From: an uncultured Clostridia bacterium
GTDB taxonomy: Bacteria; Bacillota; Clostridia; Christensenellales; Pumilibacteraceae
NCBI GenBank assembly: GCA_947066105.1
Contig: CAMSYM010000018.1
Coordinates: forward strand, 1 to 38,283
DNA length: 38,283 nt
Direction of reading: 5' to 3'
The translations under genes and the position numbers were made by a program. Below, piece after piece: positions 1 to 8,969 of this stretch; within the stretch, counting starts at the first letter, position 1; every line of letters starts with the position of its first letter. The notes beneath the pieces were generated by a model. It ran no database searches and was not told the origin of the DNA. It saw only the letters and a list, made by a program, of their open reading frames with translations.

Positions 1-26
1 TCACATTTACGTGTGTATACAGGATA

Positions 27-55
27 ATGTTAACACATTGTTCATATTTTGTCAA
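27..55 (-). promoter_or_regulatory. Sigma-A type promoter reading out of the window to the left
   Basis: On the minus strand TTGACA (50-55) is followed after exactly 17 bp by TAACAT (27-32). This is a near-consensus housekeeping promoter. The gene it serves lies outside the window. It is divergent from the tRNA-Leu promoter, and nothing coding is seen between the two. Confidence 0.6.
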
Positions 56-239
56 TACATTTATGGCAAGTTTTACTATACAATCGACAAAAATTACGTT
101 TGATTTTCTTTTACAGACATAGTATACTATATGCAAATAATGGTTTATGAGCAAATATCGTGCATAACGGAAATACATCATAGCATACGGTGCGACGATT
201 TGCCCATAAGTCATATCCGTAAAACATGGCGTAATGCGC

Positions 240-268
240 TTGACAGCACGCATAAAATAATGTATAAT
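240..268 (+). promoter_or_regulatory. Consensus promoter of tRNA-Leu
   Basis: TTGACA (240-245) and TATAAT (263-268) match the consensus perfectly with a 17-bp spacer. Transcription should start near 275, only a few bases before the tRNA 5' end, as expected for a strong stable-RNA promoter. Confidence 0.88.
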
Positions 269-279
269 CATTCATGCTT

Positions 280-364
280 GCGGGGGTGGCGAAATTGGCA
301 GACGCGCAGGTCTCAGAAGCCTGTGGGTAACACCGTACGAGTTCAAGTCTCGTCCTCCGCACCA
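280..364 (+). tRNA. tRNA-Leu (anticodon CAG)
   Basis: The acceptor stem GCGGGGG pairs with CCTCCGC with one G-U, and ACCA is encoded at 361-364. The anticodon stem CAGGT/GCCTG encloses the loop CTCAGAA, so the anticodon is CAG and the tRNA reads CUG leucine codons. A long variable arm, typical of class II tRNAs, separates the anticodon and T arms. It is a single-gene unit with its own promoter and terminator. Confidence 0.95.
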
Positions 365-391
365 AGCGCACCGAATTCGGCGCGCTTTTTT
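365..391 (+). terminator. Intrinsic terminator of tRNA-Leu
   Basis: AGCGC (365-369) pairs with GCGCT (382-386) and CCG with CGG around an AATT loop. A T-run at 386-391 follows. The stem starts directly after the encoded CCA. Confidence 0.88.
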
Positions 392-454
392 CGTACCGCG
401 GACTATTATTGACAAGCGTAGCGTACTACTGTATTTATTTTTTGTCCTACTCAT

Positions 455-620
455 CCCATCATCTCGACCGAAGTGCGATTTGCGCACATAGCGGAGAGAT
501 CTAGGCGTCAGCCGCACGATATTAAATAAACCGTAATTCCTAATTCCGAATTACTTATTCACCATGCGGCGGCTCGCCTTGATTTCTCGACTGCGCTTCG
601 CTCCGCTCGAAATGATGGGG
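455..620. repeat. Dispersed inverted-repeat element, L-R copy 1
   Basis: The left arm starts CCCATCATCTCGACC and the right arm ends CGCTCGAAATGATGGG. The arms are about 60 bp and imperfectly complementary over their whole length. They flank an AT-rich core with ATTCCGAATT-type motifs. The arm uses the variant AAGTGCG...CGCAC. Together with copy 2 and its neighbours it fills 420-1058, where no gene is seen. Confidence 0.85.
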
Positions 621-674
621 AGTGTTTGTTATAGATTACATTTCTAATCAAGTATAGCAAAGCCGTTCCACTCA

Positions 675-848
675 CCCCATCATCTCGACCGAAACGAGCG
701 TATGCGAGTGTAGTGGAGAGATCTAGGCGTCAGCCGCACGATATTAAATAATCCGTAATTCCGCATTCCGAATTCCGAATTATTTATCCACCTTGCGGCA
801 GTTCGCCTTGATTTCTCGACTGCGCTTCGCTCCGCTCGAAATGATGGG
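675..848. repeat. Dispersed inverted-repeat element, L-R copy 2
   Basis: Same architecture as the copy at 455-620, with the more common left-arm variant GAAACGAGCGTATGCGAG. The right arm ends at ATGATGGG (841-848). Confidence 0.85.
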
Positions 849-890
849 TGTGTTGGTTGTGTTTTTTCATACATAAGTATACTGTGCTCT

Positions 891-974
891 TGTCATTCTG
901 AACAAGCGTAGCACAGTAAAGAATTTCATCAATATTAAATAAGGTTGAGATTCTTCGCTTCGCTCAGAATGACA
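891..974. repeat. Short inverted repeat of a second family
   Basis: The ends TGTCATTCTGA and TCAGAATGACA are perfect inverted repeats. The inner right side GAGATTCTTCGCTTCGCTC resembles the GAGCGAAGCGAAGAATCTC palindromes common in many bacterial genomes. The left arm is degenerate. It has the same general plan as the longer elements but a different terminal sequence. Confidence 0.7.
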
Positions 975-984
975 AAGAAAAGTC

Positions 985-1048
985 ACCCATCACCTCGACC
1001 GAAACGAGCGTCAGCGAGTGGAGTGGAGAGATCAAGGCGTCAGCCGCT
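985..1048. repeat. Solo left arm next to the lipoprotein A stop codon
   Basis: Only the L arm (CCCATCACCTCGACCG to CAGCCGC) is present. It ends 10 bp from the stop codon of the LRR lipoprotein at 1059. The same placement occurs at 5395-5458 beside the second copy of the gene. Confidence 0.75.
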
Positions 1049-1058
1049 CCGAAAAGAT

Positions 1059-3086
1059 CTATTCCGTGTCGGGCGACCAAACGGCGTATAGCGTCGTGCC
1101 GTCGGCTATCTGCCTTATTTCGTCGCGCAAAAGACAAGCCTTAAATGTTGTTTTGCCATCGTTACCGACCATTTCGGTCACACCGAACTTGATCTCGCCG
1201 CCGCGCTCTGTCGCCCACCCCGCAAAGATATAGCCCTTTCGGTAAGGGACTGCTATATAAGACGAAACATAAGTACCCGAATAAATTATAGTGCTAACGG
1301 TAGAATTCCCGTTAGTTTCGGTCTCAATAACACAATCCTTATAAGTAAACGTGTCGACGTACGGATAACAGCCGTCAAGCCCCATTGTACATCCGGCGCA
1401 TGTATTACCATCGGCGGCATCCCACCAATAATCGAGGGAATCAGTAGGCACGTGAAAACCGTCGGGTCGTAATTCATCGCCGCAAATATAATGCGTGCCA
1501 CCGTAAAACGCGCCTGCTCCTACCTTAATAACGGTTTCCGGTATAGCTATCGGATTTTCTATAAGCTCACACCCTAAAAACGCATACGAGCCTATCTCGG
1601 TCAATCCGTACGGCAATCTGTATCTTTTAAGATTAACACAATCCGAAAAAGCGGCGCTTCCTATCTTTTTTAAAGTACTCGGAAACACAACTTCTTCAAG
1701 ATAGGGGCATTCCATAAATGCACCGCTTTCTATGACTTCTATACCTTCCGGTATAGCCATATACGATATTTCGCGGCTTTCAAAAGCGCCACTCCCTATT
1801 ATTTTGACATATTCGGGTATCTCGGACTTATCGAATCCGCATACCGCCACATTGTCCGATTTTCGAATCACACAATTTCCGTCAACCTTATATACGGGAT
1901 TTTTTTCATCTATGATAACCGAATCGACCGCCTTACAACCGGCAAACGCATCGGGATTGAGTTTCGTCAACGTACTCGGAAGCTTTACCGTTTGCAAGCT
2001 TCCGCAACCCGAAAACATCCCCAAACCGATCGAAGTTATTCCCTCCGGCAACGAGATCTCTTTTAACGATTTACAATTGGAAAAAGCAGAATTACCTATA
2101 CTTTTTATCCCACTCGGAATATCTATTTGTTGCAAACTTTTGCAACCCGAAAATGCTCCGCCTTCTATCGATCTGACATAATCGGGTATTACGCTTTCGG
2201 AACAACCTGCTATAAGCACATTGTCCTGTTTGCGTATTATACAGTTTCCATCCCCTGCATAAACGACGTTATCCAAGTCTACGTTTAGCGCAATCAAATT
2301 TTCGCAGTATGAAACCGATGAAGAAGCCATCTTTTCCACACAGTACGGTATGGTCAGCGATTCGAGAGCGCTTGCAAAAAACGCCACACGCTCTATTTCA
2401 GTCACCGACACGGGAAGCTCGACGTCTGTCAAGCTTTTACAGAATGCAAACATTCTATAACCGATGTTTTTCGTATACGGCGATAATTCGATACGCTTTA
2501 ATGCGGTACAAAACTCAAACACGGAATCGCCTATACTCGTTATGCTATCGGGCAAAAGCACGCCCGTTATTTTAGTGCATTTGTAAAATGCATTGTTAGC
2601 GAGCTTTGTTACCGGTTTACCGTAGGGACCTTTTTCGGGAACGACCACTTTACCGTTAATACTTTTTTTATCACTACAAGATATCGCATATTCATTGCCG
2701 CCGTTAATAGGCGAAAACGTCCATTTTTCCACATCCTTTACCGTATAATCGTATGCGCAAGACCATTCGGAATCGGCGGAACCCCCTGCTCCGTGTGCCA
2801 TGACCCGCATTGAATACGTCGCTATACCGTCAGTCAATTTAAAAACGTCAAAACGGTTGCTGTCCGTTTCGTACAATTCGCCGCAAATATCCACCGCATA
2901 GCCGTTAGCGCCGACAACGCTATCCCATACCAAATACCCGCCGTCGTCGACATAAACGTTTTGCGGTGCGGATAATGGTTGCTCCGTTGTACCGCATGAT
3001 ACGACACAACCCATAGCAACCGCACACAGTACGCATATAATAAACGCATAAAACCCGATAAAACAAGATGATTTTTTATATACCAT
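1059..3086 (-). CDS. BspA-type LRR lipoprotein with FN3-like and InlB B-repeat domains (copy A)
   Basis: 675 aa, probably a surface lipoprotein. The N-terminus has a hydrophobic stretch and a lipobox-like VVSC (Cys31). An FN3-like domain follows (about 38-118, with APQNVYV and GYLVWD). BspA/LRR_5 repeats run from about 150 to 530 (units such as LPEGITSIGLGMFSGC). The C-terminus has an InlB/Listeria-Bacteroides B-repeat (GYIFAGWAT...LYAVWSPDTE). LRR_5 and InlB-repeat proteins usually act in adhesion or host interaction. The gene lies 26 bp downstream of the 434-aa exported protein gene and is probably co-transcribed. Residues about 294-543 are nearly identical to residues 228-475 of copy B, while the N-terminal region is clearly different. 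The ligand is unknown. Confidence 0.9.
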   Translation of the reverse strand: MVYKKSSCFIGFYAFIICVLCAVAMGCVVSCGTTEQPLSAPQNVYVDDGGYLVWDSVVGANGYAVDICGELYETDSNRFDVFKLTDGIATYSMRVMAHGAGGSADSEWSCAYDYTVKDVEKWTFSPINGGNEYAISCSDKKSINGKVVVPEKGPYGKPVTKLANNAFYKCTKITGVLLPDSITSIGDSVFEFCTALKRIELSPYTKNIGYRMFAFCKSLTDVELPVSVTEIERVAFFASALESLTIPYCVEKMASSSVSYCENLIALNVDLDNVVYAGDGNCIIRKQDNVLIAGCSESVIPDYVRSIEGGAFSGCKSLQQIDIPSGIKSIGNSAFSNCKSLKEISLPEGITSIGLGMFSGCGSLQTVKLPSTLTKLNPDAFAGCKAVDSVIIDEKNPVYKVDGNCVIRKSDNVAVCGFDKSEIPEYVKIIGSGAFESREISYMAIPEGIEVIESGAFMECPYLEEVVFPSTLKKIGSAAFSDCVNLKRYRLPYGLTEIGSYAFLGCELIENPIAIPETVIKVGAGAFYGGTHYICGDELRPDGFHVPTDSLDYWWDAADGNTCAGCTMGLDGCYPYVDTFTYKDCVIETETNGNSTVSTIIYSGTYVSSYIAVPYRKGYIFAGWATERGGEIKFGVTEMVGNDGKTTFKACLLRDEIRQIADGTTLYAVWSPDTE

Positions 3087-3112
3087 ACCTTAATACCTTT
3101 TTAGATCAAATC

Positions 3113-4417
3113 TCAAAAAATACCGCTCGCAGAAAAATAATAGTCGTATTCGTCTTGGGTCATGATTACCTGCCATCCCGGAATAAAGAACCAATCATCG
3201 CCTCCGGAAAACAACAGAAACGGTCCGTCCGAACCGACGGGCATAGCTTTGCAGGAAACAACGCATCTGCCGTCATAATTATCATATGCATCGAGAGAAT
3301 ACCCTTTGACAAAATCCACGATCGCATCGTGAATTACGGGAACATACGCATTGTTCATAACGCAAACGTTACTGTTGAATTCCGAAAAATCGTAATCGGC
3401 GGAATTATATACGAATACAGGGAACGGATCCGCGTCTATGATTAAATCATAGCCGAGAACGCTCATATCGAATATCCAATCTTTTGTATACTCTTCGGTA
3501 TCCCACGTAACGCTAACCGCATAGGCGTGTCTATCGACAAAATACAGATTGAATTCATAAGAATATAATTGAACATATTCACGTTTAAAAAGATCGTAAT
3601 ATGTGTCCCCGTCGGCATGACACAAAACGCTTACATGCGCATAATCGTTTAACAAATCGGCTACCGTCAATTCCGTTCCGAAAAGATTGTCGTAATACGC
3701 ATATCTTATAAATGTGATAAAATAGTATTTAATAAACCACTCACCTATTGCCGAAGCCTCCAACGACCCGTCCGCGACCGACTTATCGAGAATAAAGGTG
3801 CAGTCATGGATCCTTAAATCGCCCGAAAGATAATCCGTTCCGCAATCAACGACCGCTCGATAAAACACATTTTGTATAAACGTAAACAACATATCGGTAT
3901 TTATATGAATATCCACATAGTCCAAAAAATCACGGTAATTTACGAACGATCCCTCGTCAGTGCCGTTGATAAACATTATATCGCAACCGCGCTTTTTAAG
4001 CTCGGAAAACATTTCTTCGAAAGCGGTCGTTAACAGTTTCAAATTATTATCATCTATTTGATACGGAAATCTTTTGCTCATTTCCACTATAACGCAACAA
4101 TCGGAAATGCCATAAAATTCATCGCTTTTTTGTACCAAATCGATAAAATTCAAAAAGCTCATGTCTTCGGGACACTGTAAATAATCAAGACTTGCAACAC
4201 ATCCGCTGTCAAGCAACGCGTCTGCAACGCCTTTGCTTCCGTCATAATCGCTTATGTACAATAACGGTCTTTTACTCCATGTATCGGGCGCGCTCTCCCC
4301 GTTCCCGGCGGAATCGGCTTTTACCTCTCCAAAACCGAACAAAGCGACTACGAGCATTACGATAGCCGATATCGCCGCGAGTACCCGTATACGAAACATC
4401 GATCTTGCGTCGGTCAT
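3113..4417 (-). CDS. Exported protein of unknown function (copy A)
   Basis: 434 aa, family not recognised. Residues 8-30 form a signal peptide core, with a likely cleavage after VKA (residue 34). The mature protein is acidic and rich in Tyr, Asp and Phe. Segments shared with copy B include FLDYVDIH, NTDxLxxFIQN, RCVVS, VGSDG and the C-terminal SGIF. The first 45 residues are almost identical to copy B but the rest is only distantly similar. It has a consensus promoter (4455-4483) and the weak ribosome site GAAGGA. It is first in an operon with the LRR lipoprotein, so the two may work together at the surface, which is inference from context. Confidence 0.85.
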   Translation of the reverse strand: MTDARSMFRIRVLAAISAIVMLVVALFGFGEVKADSAGNGESAPDTWSKRPLLYISDYDGSKGVADALLDSGCVASLDYLQCPEDMSFLNFIDLVQKSDEFYGISDCCVIVEMSKRFPYQIDDNNLKLLTTAFEEMFSELKKRGCDIMFINGTDEGSFVNYRDFLDYVDIHINTDMLFTFIQNVFYRAVVDCGTDYLSGDLRIHDCTFILDKSVADGSLEASAIGEWFIKYYFITFIRYAYYDNLFGTELTVADLLNDYAHVSVLCHADGDTYYDLFKREYVQLYSYEFNLYFVDRHAYAVSVTWDTEEYTKDWIFDMSVLGYDLIIDADPFPVFVYNSADYDFSEFNSNVCVMNNAYVPVIHDAIVDFVKGYSLDAYDNYDGRCVVSCKAMPVGSDGPFLLFSGGDDWFFIPGWQVIMTQDEYDYYFSASGIF

Positions 4418-4454
4418 GCGAAAAATATCCTTCTTGTGTATTTATTTTTCATTG

Positions 4455-4483
4455 ATTATATCATAATACTATATTAATGTCAA
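4455..4483 (-). promoter_or_regulatory. Consensus promoter of cassette A
   Basis: On the minus strand TTGACA (4478-4483), a 17-bp spacer and TATAAT (4455-4460) match the consensus exactly. The start codon is at 4417. The identical promoter recurs 4206 bp later before cassette B. Confidence 0.88.
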
Positions 4484-4542
4484 ATAAATACATAAGTCAT
4501 AAAAAATTACTTTTTGTAGAGTTTTATCGCAAATCAAACTTG

Positions 4543-4598
4543 TCCTGCGGCAAATCGCATAGATTTCTCGACCGCGCCCACTCTACGCTCGAAATGAC
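4543..4598. repeat. Divergent right-arm-like segment upstream of cassette A
   Basis: CTGCGGCAAATCGC, then GATTTCTCGACCGCGC and CGCTCGAAATGAC, follow the right-arm pattern of the dispersed elements with several changes. With the L arm at 985-1048 it brackets cassette A. The stretch 4598-4760 holds further arm fragments (CTCCGCTCAGAATGAC, GTCATCTCGACCGAA) and no convincing gene. A 62-codon open frame here is regarded as repeat-derived. Confidence 0.55.
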
Positions 4599-4763
4599 AC
4601 AACAGATCATACGGTGGATATCCTTCGCTCCGCTCAGAATGACAAGAACTAGTATGAGCTATTGAGATACTTCGCGTTGCTCAGGATAGCCTGCGGCTAC
4701 TTCGTAGGACAAAAGAGTACGACTGTCATCTCGACCGAATGAATGAGAGTAGCAAACCACTCA

Positions 4764-4936
4764 CCCCATCATCTCGACCGAAACGAGCGTATGCGAGTGT
4801 AGTGGAGAGATCTAGGCGTCAGCCGCACATTACTCACTCACCGCGTAGCGGTCATTAATTCCGAATTATTTATTCTCCTTGCGGCGGTTCGCCTTGATTT
4901 CTCGACTGCGCTTCGCTCCGCTCGAAATGATGGGGG
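4764..4936. repeat. Dispersed inverted-repeat element, L-R copy
   Basis: Complete L and R arms flank a core with the motif CTCACCGCGTAGCGGTCA and AATTCCGAATT. The first part is also present at 8970-9086 as part of the large duplication. Confidence 0.85.
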
Positions 4937-5035
4937 TGTTGGTTGTTGTTCGCTTTTCTATATAAAACTGCAATGCATTTTTGCACTCTTTTTTCTCAAT
5001 ATGTAAAAAATATAGCAAAGCCGTTCCACTCCCCA

Positions 5036-5304
5036 CCCATCATCTCGACCGAAACGAGCGTATGCGAGTGTAGTGGAGAGATCTAGGCGTTAGCCGCACA
5101 TTACTCACTCACCGCGTAGCGGTCATCAATTCCGAATTCCGCTTTCCTATTTCGAATTACTCGTTCACATTGCGGCGGTTCGCCTTGATTTCTCGGTAGC
5201 CGAAGGCTACGCGTAGTTTTTTGTTACGATTAACGATATTTTACAATTCTAAATCTCGTTAATATTAATTATGCTTTATCACTTGCTCCGCTCGAAATGA
5301 TGGG
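5036..5304. repeat. Inverted-repeat element with an extended right arm (R')
   Basis: The L arm is ordinary. The right arm is interrupted after GATTTCTCG by about 90 bp (5195-5285) that begin GGTAGCCGAAGGCTACGCG and contain a T-run. The arm then resumes with CTCCGCTCGAAATGATGGG. The same insert occurs at 36837-36916 and 37437-37516 at the same site. Confidence 0.8.
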
Positions 5305-5394
5305 TGTGTTTGTTGTTGTTCGATTTTCTATACAAACAACAACTTTTTCTTCTCCTATTTAATCAATTATAAGAATGAGTAGCTAAATTACATT

Positions 5395-5458
5395 CCCCAT
5401 CATCTCGACCGAAGTGCGATTTGCGCACGTAGCGGAGAGATCTAGGCGTCAGCCGCTC
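5395..5458. repeat. Solo left arm next to the lipoprotein B stop codon
   Basis: L arm of the variant AAGTGCGATTTGCGCAC, ending 10 bp before the lipoprotein stop at 5468. It mirrors the arm at 985-1048 of unit A. Confidence 0.75.
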
Positions 5459-5467
5459 CGAAAATAT

Positions 5468-7285
5468 CTATTCCGTTTCGGGCGACCAAACGGCGTATAG
5501 CGTCGTACCGTCGGCTATCTGTTTGATATCATCGGAAAACAAACAAGCAAAATACGTTTTGCCGGTTTTGGAATTTGTTTTTTCTACAATGCCAAACTTT
5601 ACTTCACCGTCGCGCTCTGTTGCCCACCCTGCAAAGGCATAGCCCTTTCGGTAAGGAACTGCTATATAAGACGAAACATAAGTACCCGAATAAGTTATCA
5701 CGGTTTGCGTAATACCGTTTTCTTCGACCTGTTGAGAACGCGGTTTCTTATAAGTAAACGTGTCGACGTACGGATAACAGCCGTCGTACCCCATTACTAT
5801 CCCCGCACACTTCATTCCTGCTCCACAATCCCACCAATAATCGCCGGGCGTAGTAGGCACGTGAAAACCGTCGGGTCGTAATTCATCGCCGCAAATATAA
5901 TGCGTGCCACCGTAAAACGCGCCTGCTCCTACCTTAATAACGGTTTCCGGTATAGCTATCGGATTTTCTATAAGCTCACACCCTAAAAACGCATACGAGC
6001 CTATCTCGGTCAATCCGTACGGCAATCTGTATCTTTTAAGATTAACACAATCCGAAAAAGCGGCGCTTCCTATCTTTTTTAAAGTACTCGGAAACACGAC
6101 TTCTTCAAGATAGGGGCATTCCATAAATGCGCCGCTTTCTATGACTTCTATACCTTCCGGTATATTCATATACGACATTTCGCGTCCCGCAAAAGCGCCA
6201 CTCCCTATTATCTCGGCATATTCCGGAATTACGGAATTCTCGAAGCCACAAGCAACAGCATTATCCGTTATCCGCATTACGCAATTTCCGTCAACTTTAT
6301 ATACGGGATTTTTTTCATCTATGATAACCGAATCGACCGCCTTACAACCGACAAACGCATCGGGATTGAGTTTCGTCAACGTACTCGGAAGCTTTACCGT
6401 TTGCAAGCTTCCGCAACCCGAAAACATCCCCAAACCGATCGAAGTTATTCCCTCCGGCAACGAGATCTCTTTTAACGATTTACAATTGGAAAAAGCAGAA
6501 TTACCTATACTTTTTATCCCACTCGGAATATCTATTTGTTGCAAACTTTTGCAACCCGAAAATGCTCCGCCTTCTATCGATCTGACATAATCGGGTATTA
6601 CGCTTGTATCACATCCCCAAACAAGCGCATCGTCAGAACTGCGTATTATACAATTTCCGTCGTCTTTATAAACGACATTGTTTTTACTCACCGCAAAGCG
6701 TTCTATCGGAGAATATGTCAAAAAACCCGGAAATATATTCGCGATGCTTCCGTGAAACGAAATGCTCGTAACATTTTTCAGCAATGACCCGCCTGCTCCG
6801 CTGACAGCAGTCACGGGCTTACCGTCCGGACCGACAGCAGGGAATAAAAGCTTACCCGAAATATCTTTATCCTGACATGTCACTTGATATTCGCTATCGT
6901 TATTTATAAGCTTAAACGACCATTTTTTTGCTATCGACACCGTGTACTCGCATATCTCGGACCAAGCCGAATCGTCGGCAACTTTAAGATCGCCGCAAGC
7001 CATTACTCTCGCGGAATAGGTTTTGGGAAAATTCGTAAGATCAAACACGTCCAGTTTGTTTGTTTTCGTTTCGTATGTTTCGCCGTCGAAATCCACGACA
7101 TACCCGTCCGCACCGTCCACTTCGTCCCAAACCAAGTATCCGGAATCTGCGACGTGAACGTTTTGCGGAGCATATAAAACAGCTTCTTCGTTACAAGCAA
7201 CCAACGCAAGCATAACAACAATTCCTACCGCAATAACGGCAGGCCATAAGAATATTTTACGAAATACTTTTAAGTTTTGCTCCAT
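5468..7285 (-). CDS. BspA-type LRR lipoprotein with FN3-like and InlB B-repeat domains (copy B)
   Basis: 605 aa. The signal peptide ends in a clear lipobox LVAC (Cys31). The FN3-like domain spans about 36-118 (APQNVHV, GYLVWDEVDG). LRR_5 repeats run from about 170 to 455 and the InlB B-repeat from about 535 to 602 (GYAFAGWAT...LYAVWSPETE). It is 70 aa shorter than copy A because it has fewer N-terminal LRR units. The central and C-terminal LRR block is nearly identical to copy A while the lipobox region and FN3 domain differ, which suggests recombination or gene conversion between the copies. A good ribosome site AAGGAG precedes the start, and the gene lies 36 bp behind the exported-protein gene. 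Confidence 0.9.
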   Translation of the reverse strand: MEQNLKVFRKIFLWPAVIAVGIVVMLALVACNEEAVLYAPQNVHVADSGYLVWDEVDGADGYVVDFDGETYETKTNKLDVFDLTNFPKTYSARVMACGDLKVADDSAWSEICEYTVSIAKKWSFKLINNDSEYQVTCQDKDISGKLLFPAVGPDGKPVTAVSGAGGSLLKNVTSISFHGSIANIFPGFLTYSPIERFAVSKNNVVYKDDGNCIIRSSDDALVWGCDTSVIPDYVRSIEGGAFSGCKSLQQIDIPSGIKSIGNSAFSNCKSLKEISLPEGITSIGLGMFSGCGSLQTVKLPSTLTKLNPDAFVGCKAVDSVIIDEKNPVYKVDGNCVMRITDNAVACGFENSVIPEYAEIIGSGAFAGREMSYMNIPEGIEVIESGAFMECPYLEEVVFPSTLKKIGSAAFSDCVNLKRYRLPYGLTEIGSYAFLGCELIENPIAIPETVIKVGAGAFYGGTHYICGDELRPDGFHVPTTPGDYWWDCGAGMKCAGIVMGYDGCYPYVDTFTYKKPRSQQVEENGITQTVITYSGTYVSSYIAVPYRKGYAFAGWATERDGEVKFGIVEKTNSKTGKTYFACLFSDDIKQIADGTTLYAVWSPETE

Positions 7286-7321
7286 AACGCTCCTTATTTT
7301 TTATTAATACAAAACATGTTT

Positions 7322-8623
7322 TCAAAATATCCCGCTTCCGGATAAATAATACGCAGCATCGTTTTCATCCATTATTATTTGCCAACAAGGCAACGTCAAG
7401 CCTTCGTCGAGACCGAATAATATCATCCAACCGTCGGAACCGACAGTGACGGGCTTATACGAAACAACGCATCGACCGTTGTAATTATTATATGCATGCA
7501 GATCCTCGTCGTTGATAAACGCGACCATGACATCATAGATCAAAGAAATACTTGCTCCCGTCGTCGTATAAATACCCGAACCGCAATACTCGTCTAAATT
7601 ATATCCATCCGAATCATAAATGTACACTGAGAACTTGTTATAACATCCTTCGTAATTCCCACGCAAATACAAAACGTCTTGTATCCAACCGTAAGCGTAA
7701 ACATCTCCATACCAAGAAGTGCCGACCGCATATACGTTTCTGCCATAAAAATATTTGTCGCCGTTATAATCAAAATCGACGGTTACTTGCTCGAAAACAT
7801 CGTAGCATGAGTTACCGCTCAAATTGCACAAAACACTGATATTGTTAGCTTCCATAACTTCGGCGACGGTAGAATTCGTGCCGTACAGTTCTTCATAATA
7901 ACCGAATCTTATCAACGGGATAAAATACGTTCGCAAAAACCATGAACTCACTATTTCCGAACTATCGACGCCGTAAGCGATCGATTGGTCAAATATAAAC
8001 GTGCAATCTGTGAGCTTACCTTCCGTTTGCGACGAGCCGCCATCCGAAACAGCTCGCACGAATATATTTTGAATAAAAATATTCAATAAATCAGTATTCA
8101 CGTGAATATCGACATATTCCAAAAAATCCGTATACCCGGCAAATCGCGATTCGTCGGTTCCGCATACAAACATTATTTTGCAACCGCAGTTTTTGAGTTC
8201 CGCAAAAATACTCTTTAATTTATTTGGCAACAGTTCGTCGCTATTGGCTCCGTCGTCGATTTGAAATGAAAAGCCCTGCCGCATTTCCATTATTATATAT
8301 GAATCGGAAATATCGTTAAACGTGCCGAGATCCAAATGCAAATTTATAAAATCGATATACATCGTACCTTGATCGCAATAATACAACTCAACTTTATCAA
8401 ACCCGCCATCGACATCAAGCCCCGCGGCAAAACTTTGACTGCCTTCATAATCGCTGAAATAATATAATTCTCTTTTCAAGCCCGGATCGCTCGGCGCGCT
8501 CTCCCCGTTCCCGGCGGAATCGGCTTTTACCGCTCCAAACCCGAACAAAGCGACTACGAGCATTACGATAGCCGATATCGCCGCGAGTACCCGTATACGA
8601 AACATCGATCTTGCGTCGGTCAT
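7322..8623 (-). CDS. Exported protein of unknown function (copy B)
   Basis: 433 aa, paralogue of the protein at 3113-4417. The signal peptide (first 34 residues) differs from copy A by one residue. From about residue 46 the two proteins differ heavily but keep the same length, the same landmarks (FLEYVDIHVNTD, FIQNIF, RCVVS, VGSDG) and the C-terminal SGSGIF. No enzymatic motif was recognised. The sharp change from near identity to strong divergence at the end of the signal peptide is unusual and is discussed as a finding. Confidence 0.85.
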   Translation of the reverse strand: MTDARSMFRIRVLAAISAIVMLVVALFGFGAVKADSAGNGESAPSDPGLKRELYYFSDYEGSQSFAAGLDVDGGFDKVELYYCDQGTMYIDFINLHLDLGTFNDISDSYIIMEMRQGFSFQIDDGANSDELLPNKLKSIFAELKNCGCKIMFVCGTDESRFAGYTDFLEYVDIHVNTDLLNIFIQNIFVRAVSDGGSSQTEGKLTDCTFIFDQSIAYGVDSSEIVSSWFLRTYFIPLIRFGYYEELYGTNSTVAEVMEANNISVLCNLSGNSCYDVFEQVTVDFDYNGDKYFYGRNVYAVGTSWYGDVYAYGWIQDVLYLRGNYEGCYNKFSVYIYDSDGYNLDEYCGSGIYTTTGASISLIYDVMVAFINDEDLHAYNNYNGRCVVSYKPVTVGSDGWMILFGLDEGLTLPCWQIIMDENDAAYYLSGSGIF

Positions 8624-8660
8624 GCGAAAAATATCCTTCTTGTGTATTTATTTTTCATTG

Positions 8661-8689
8661 ATTATATCATAATACTATATTAATGTCAA
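8661..8689 (-). promoter_or_regulatory. Consensus promoter of cassette B
   Basis: TTGACA (8684-8689), 17 bp and TATAAT (8661-8666) on the minus strand are identical to the promoter of cassette A. Confidence 0.88.
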
Positions 8690-8748
8690 ATAAATACATA
8701 AGTCATAAAAAATTACTTTTTGTAGAGTTTTATCGCAAATCAAACTTG

Positions 8749-8804
8749 TCCTGCGGCAAATCGCATAGATTTCTCGACCGCGCCCACTCTACGCTCGAAA
8801 TGAC
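8749..8804. repeat. Divergent right-arm-like segment upstream of cassette B
   Basis: Exact counterpart of 4543-4598. With the L arm at 5395-5458 it brackets cassette B. The stretch 8624-9143 holds only this, the promoter, arm fragments and the truncated element below. Confidence 0.55.
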
Positions 8805-8969
8805 ACAACAGATCATACGGTGGATATCCTTCGCTCCGCTCAGAATGACAAGAACTAGTATGAGCTATTGAGATACTTCGCGTTGCTCAGGATAGCCTGC
8901 GGCTACTTCGTAGGACAAAAGAGTACGACTGTCATCTCGACCGAATGAATGAGAGTAGCAAACCACTCA

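Noticed and set aside
131-412. Open frame across tRNA-Leu
   Set aside because: It runs through the complete tRNA gene and its terminator.
4477-4665. 62-codon open frame, repeated identically at 8683-8871
   Set aside because: It overlaps the -35 region of the cassette promoter and repeat arms, lacks a ribosome site, and its identity only reflects the large duplication.
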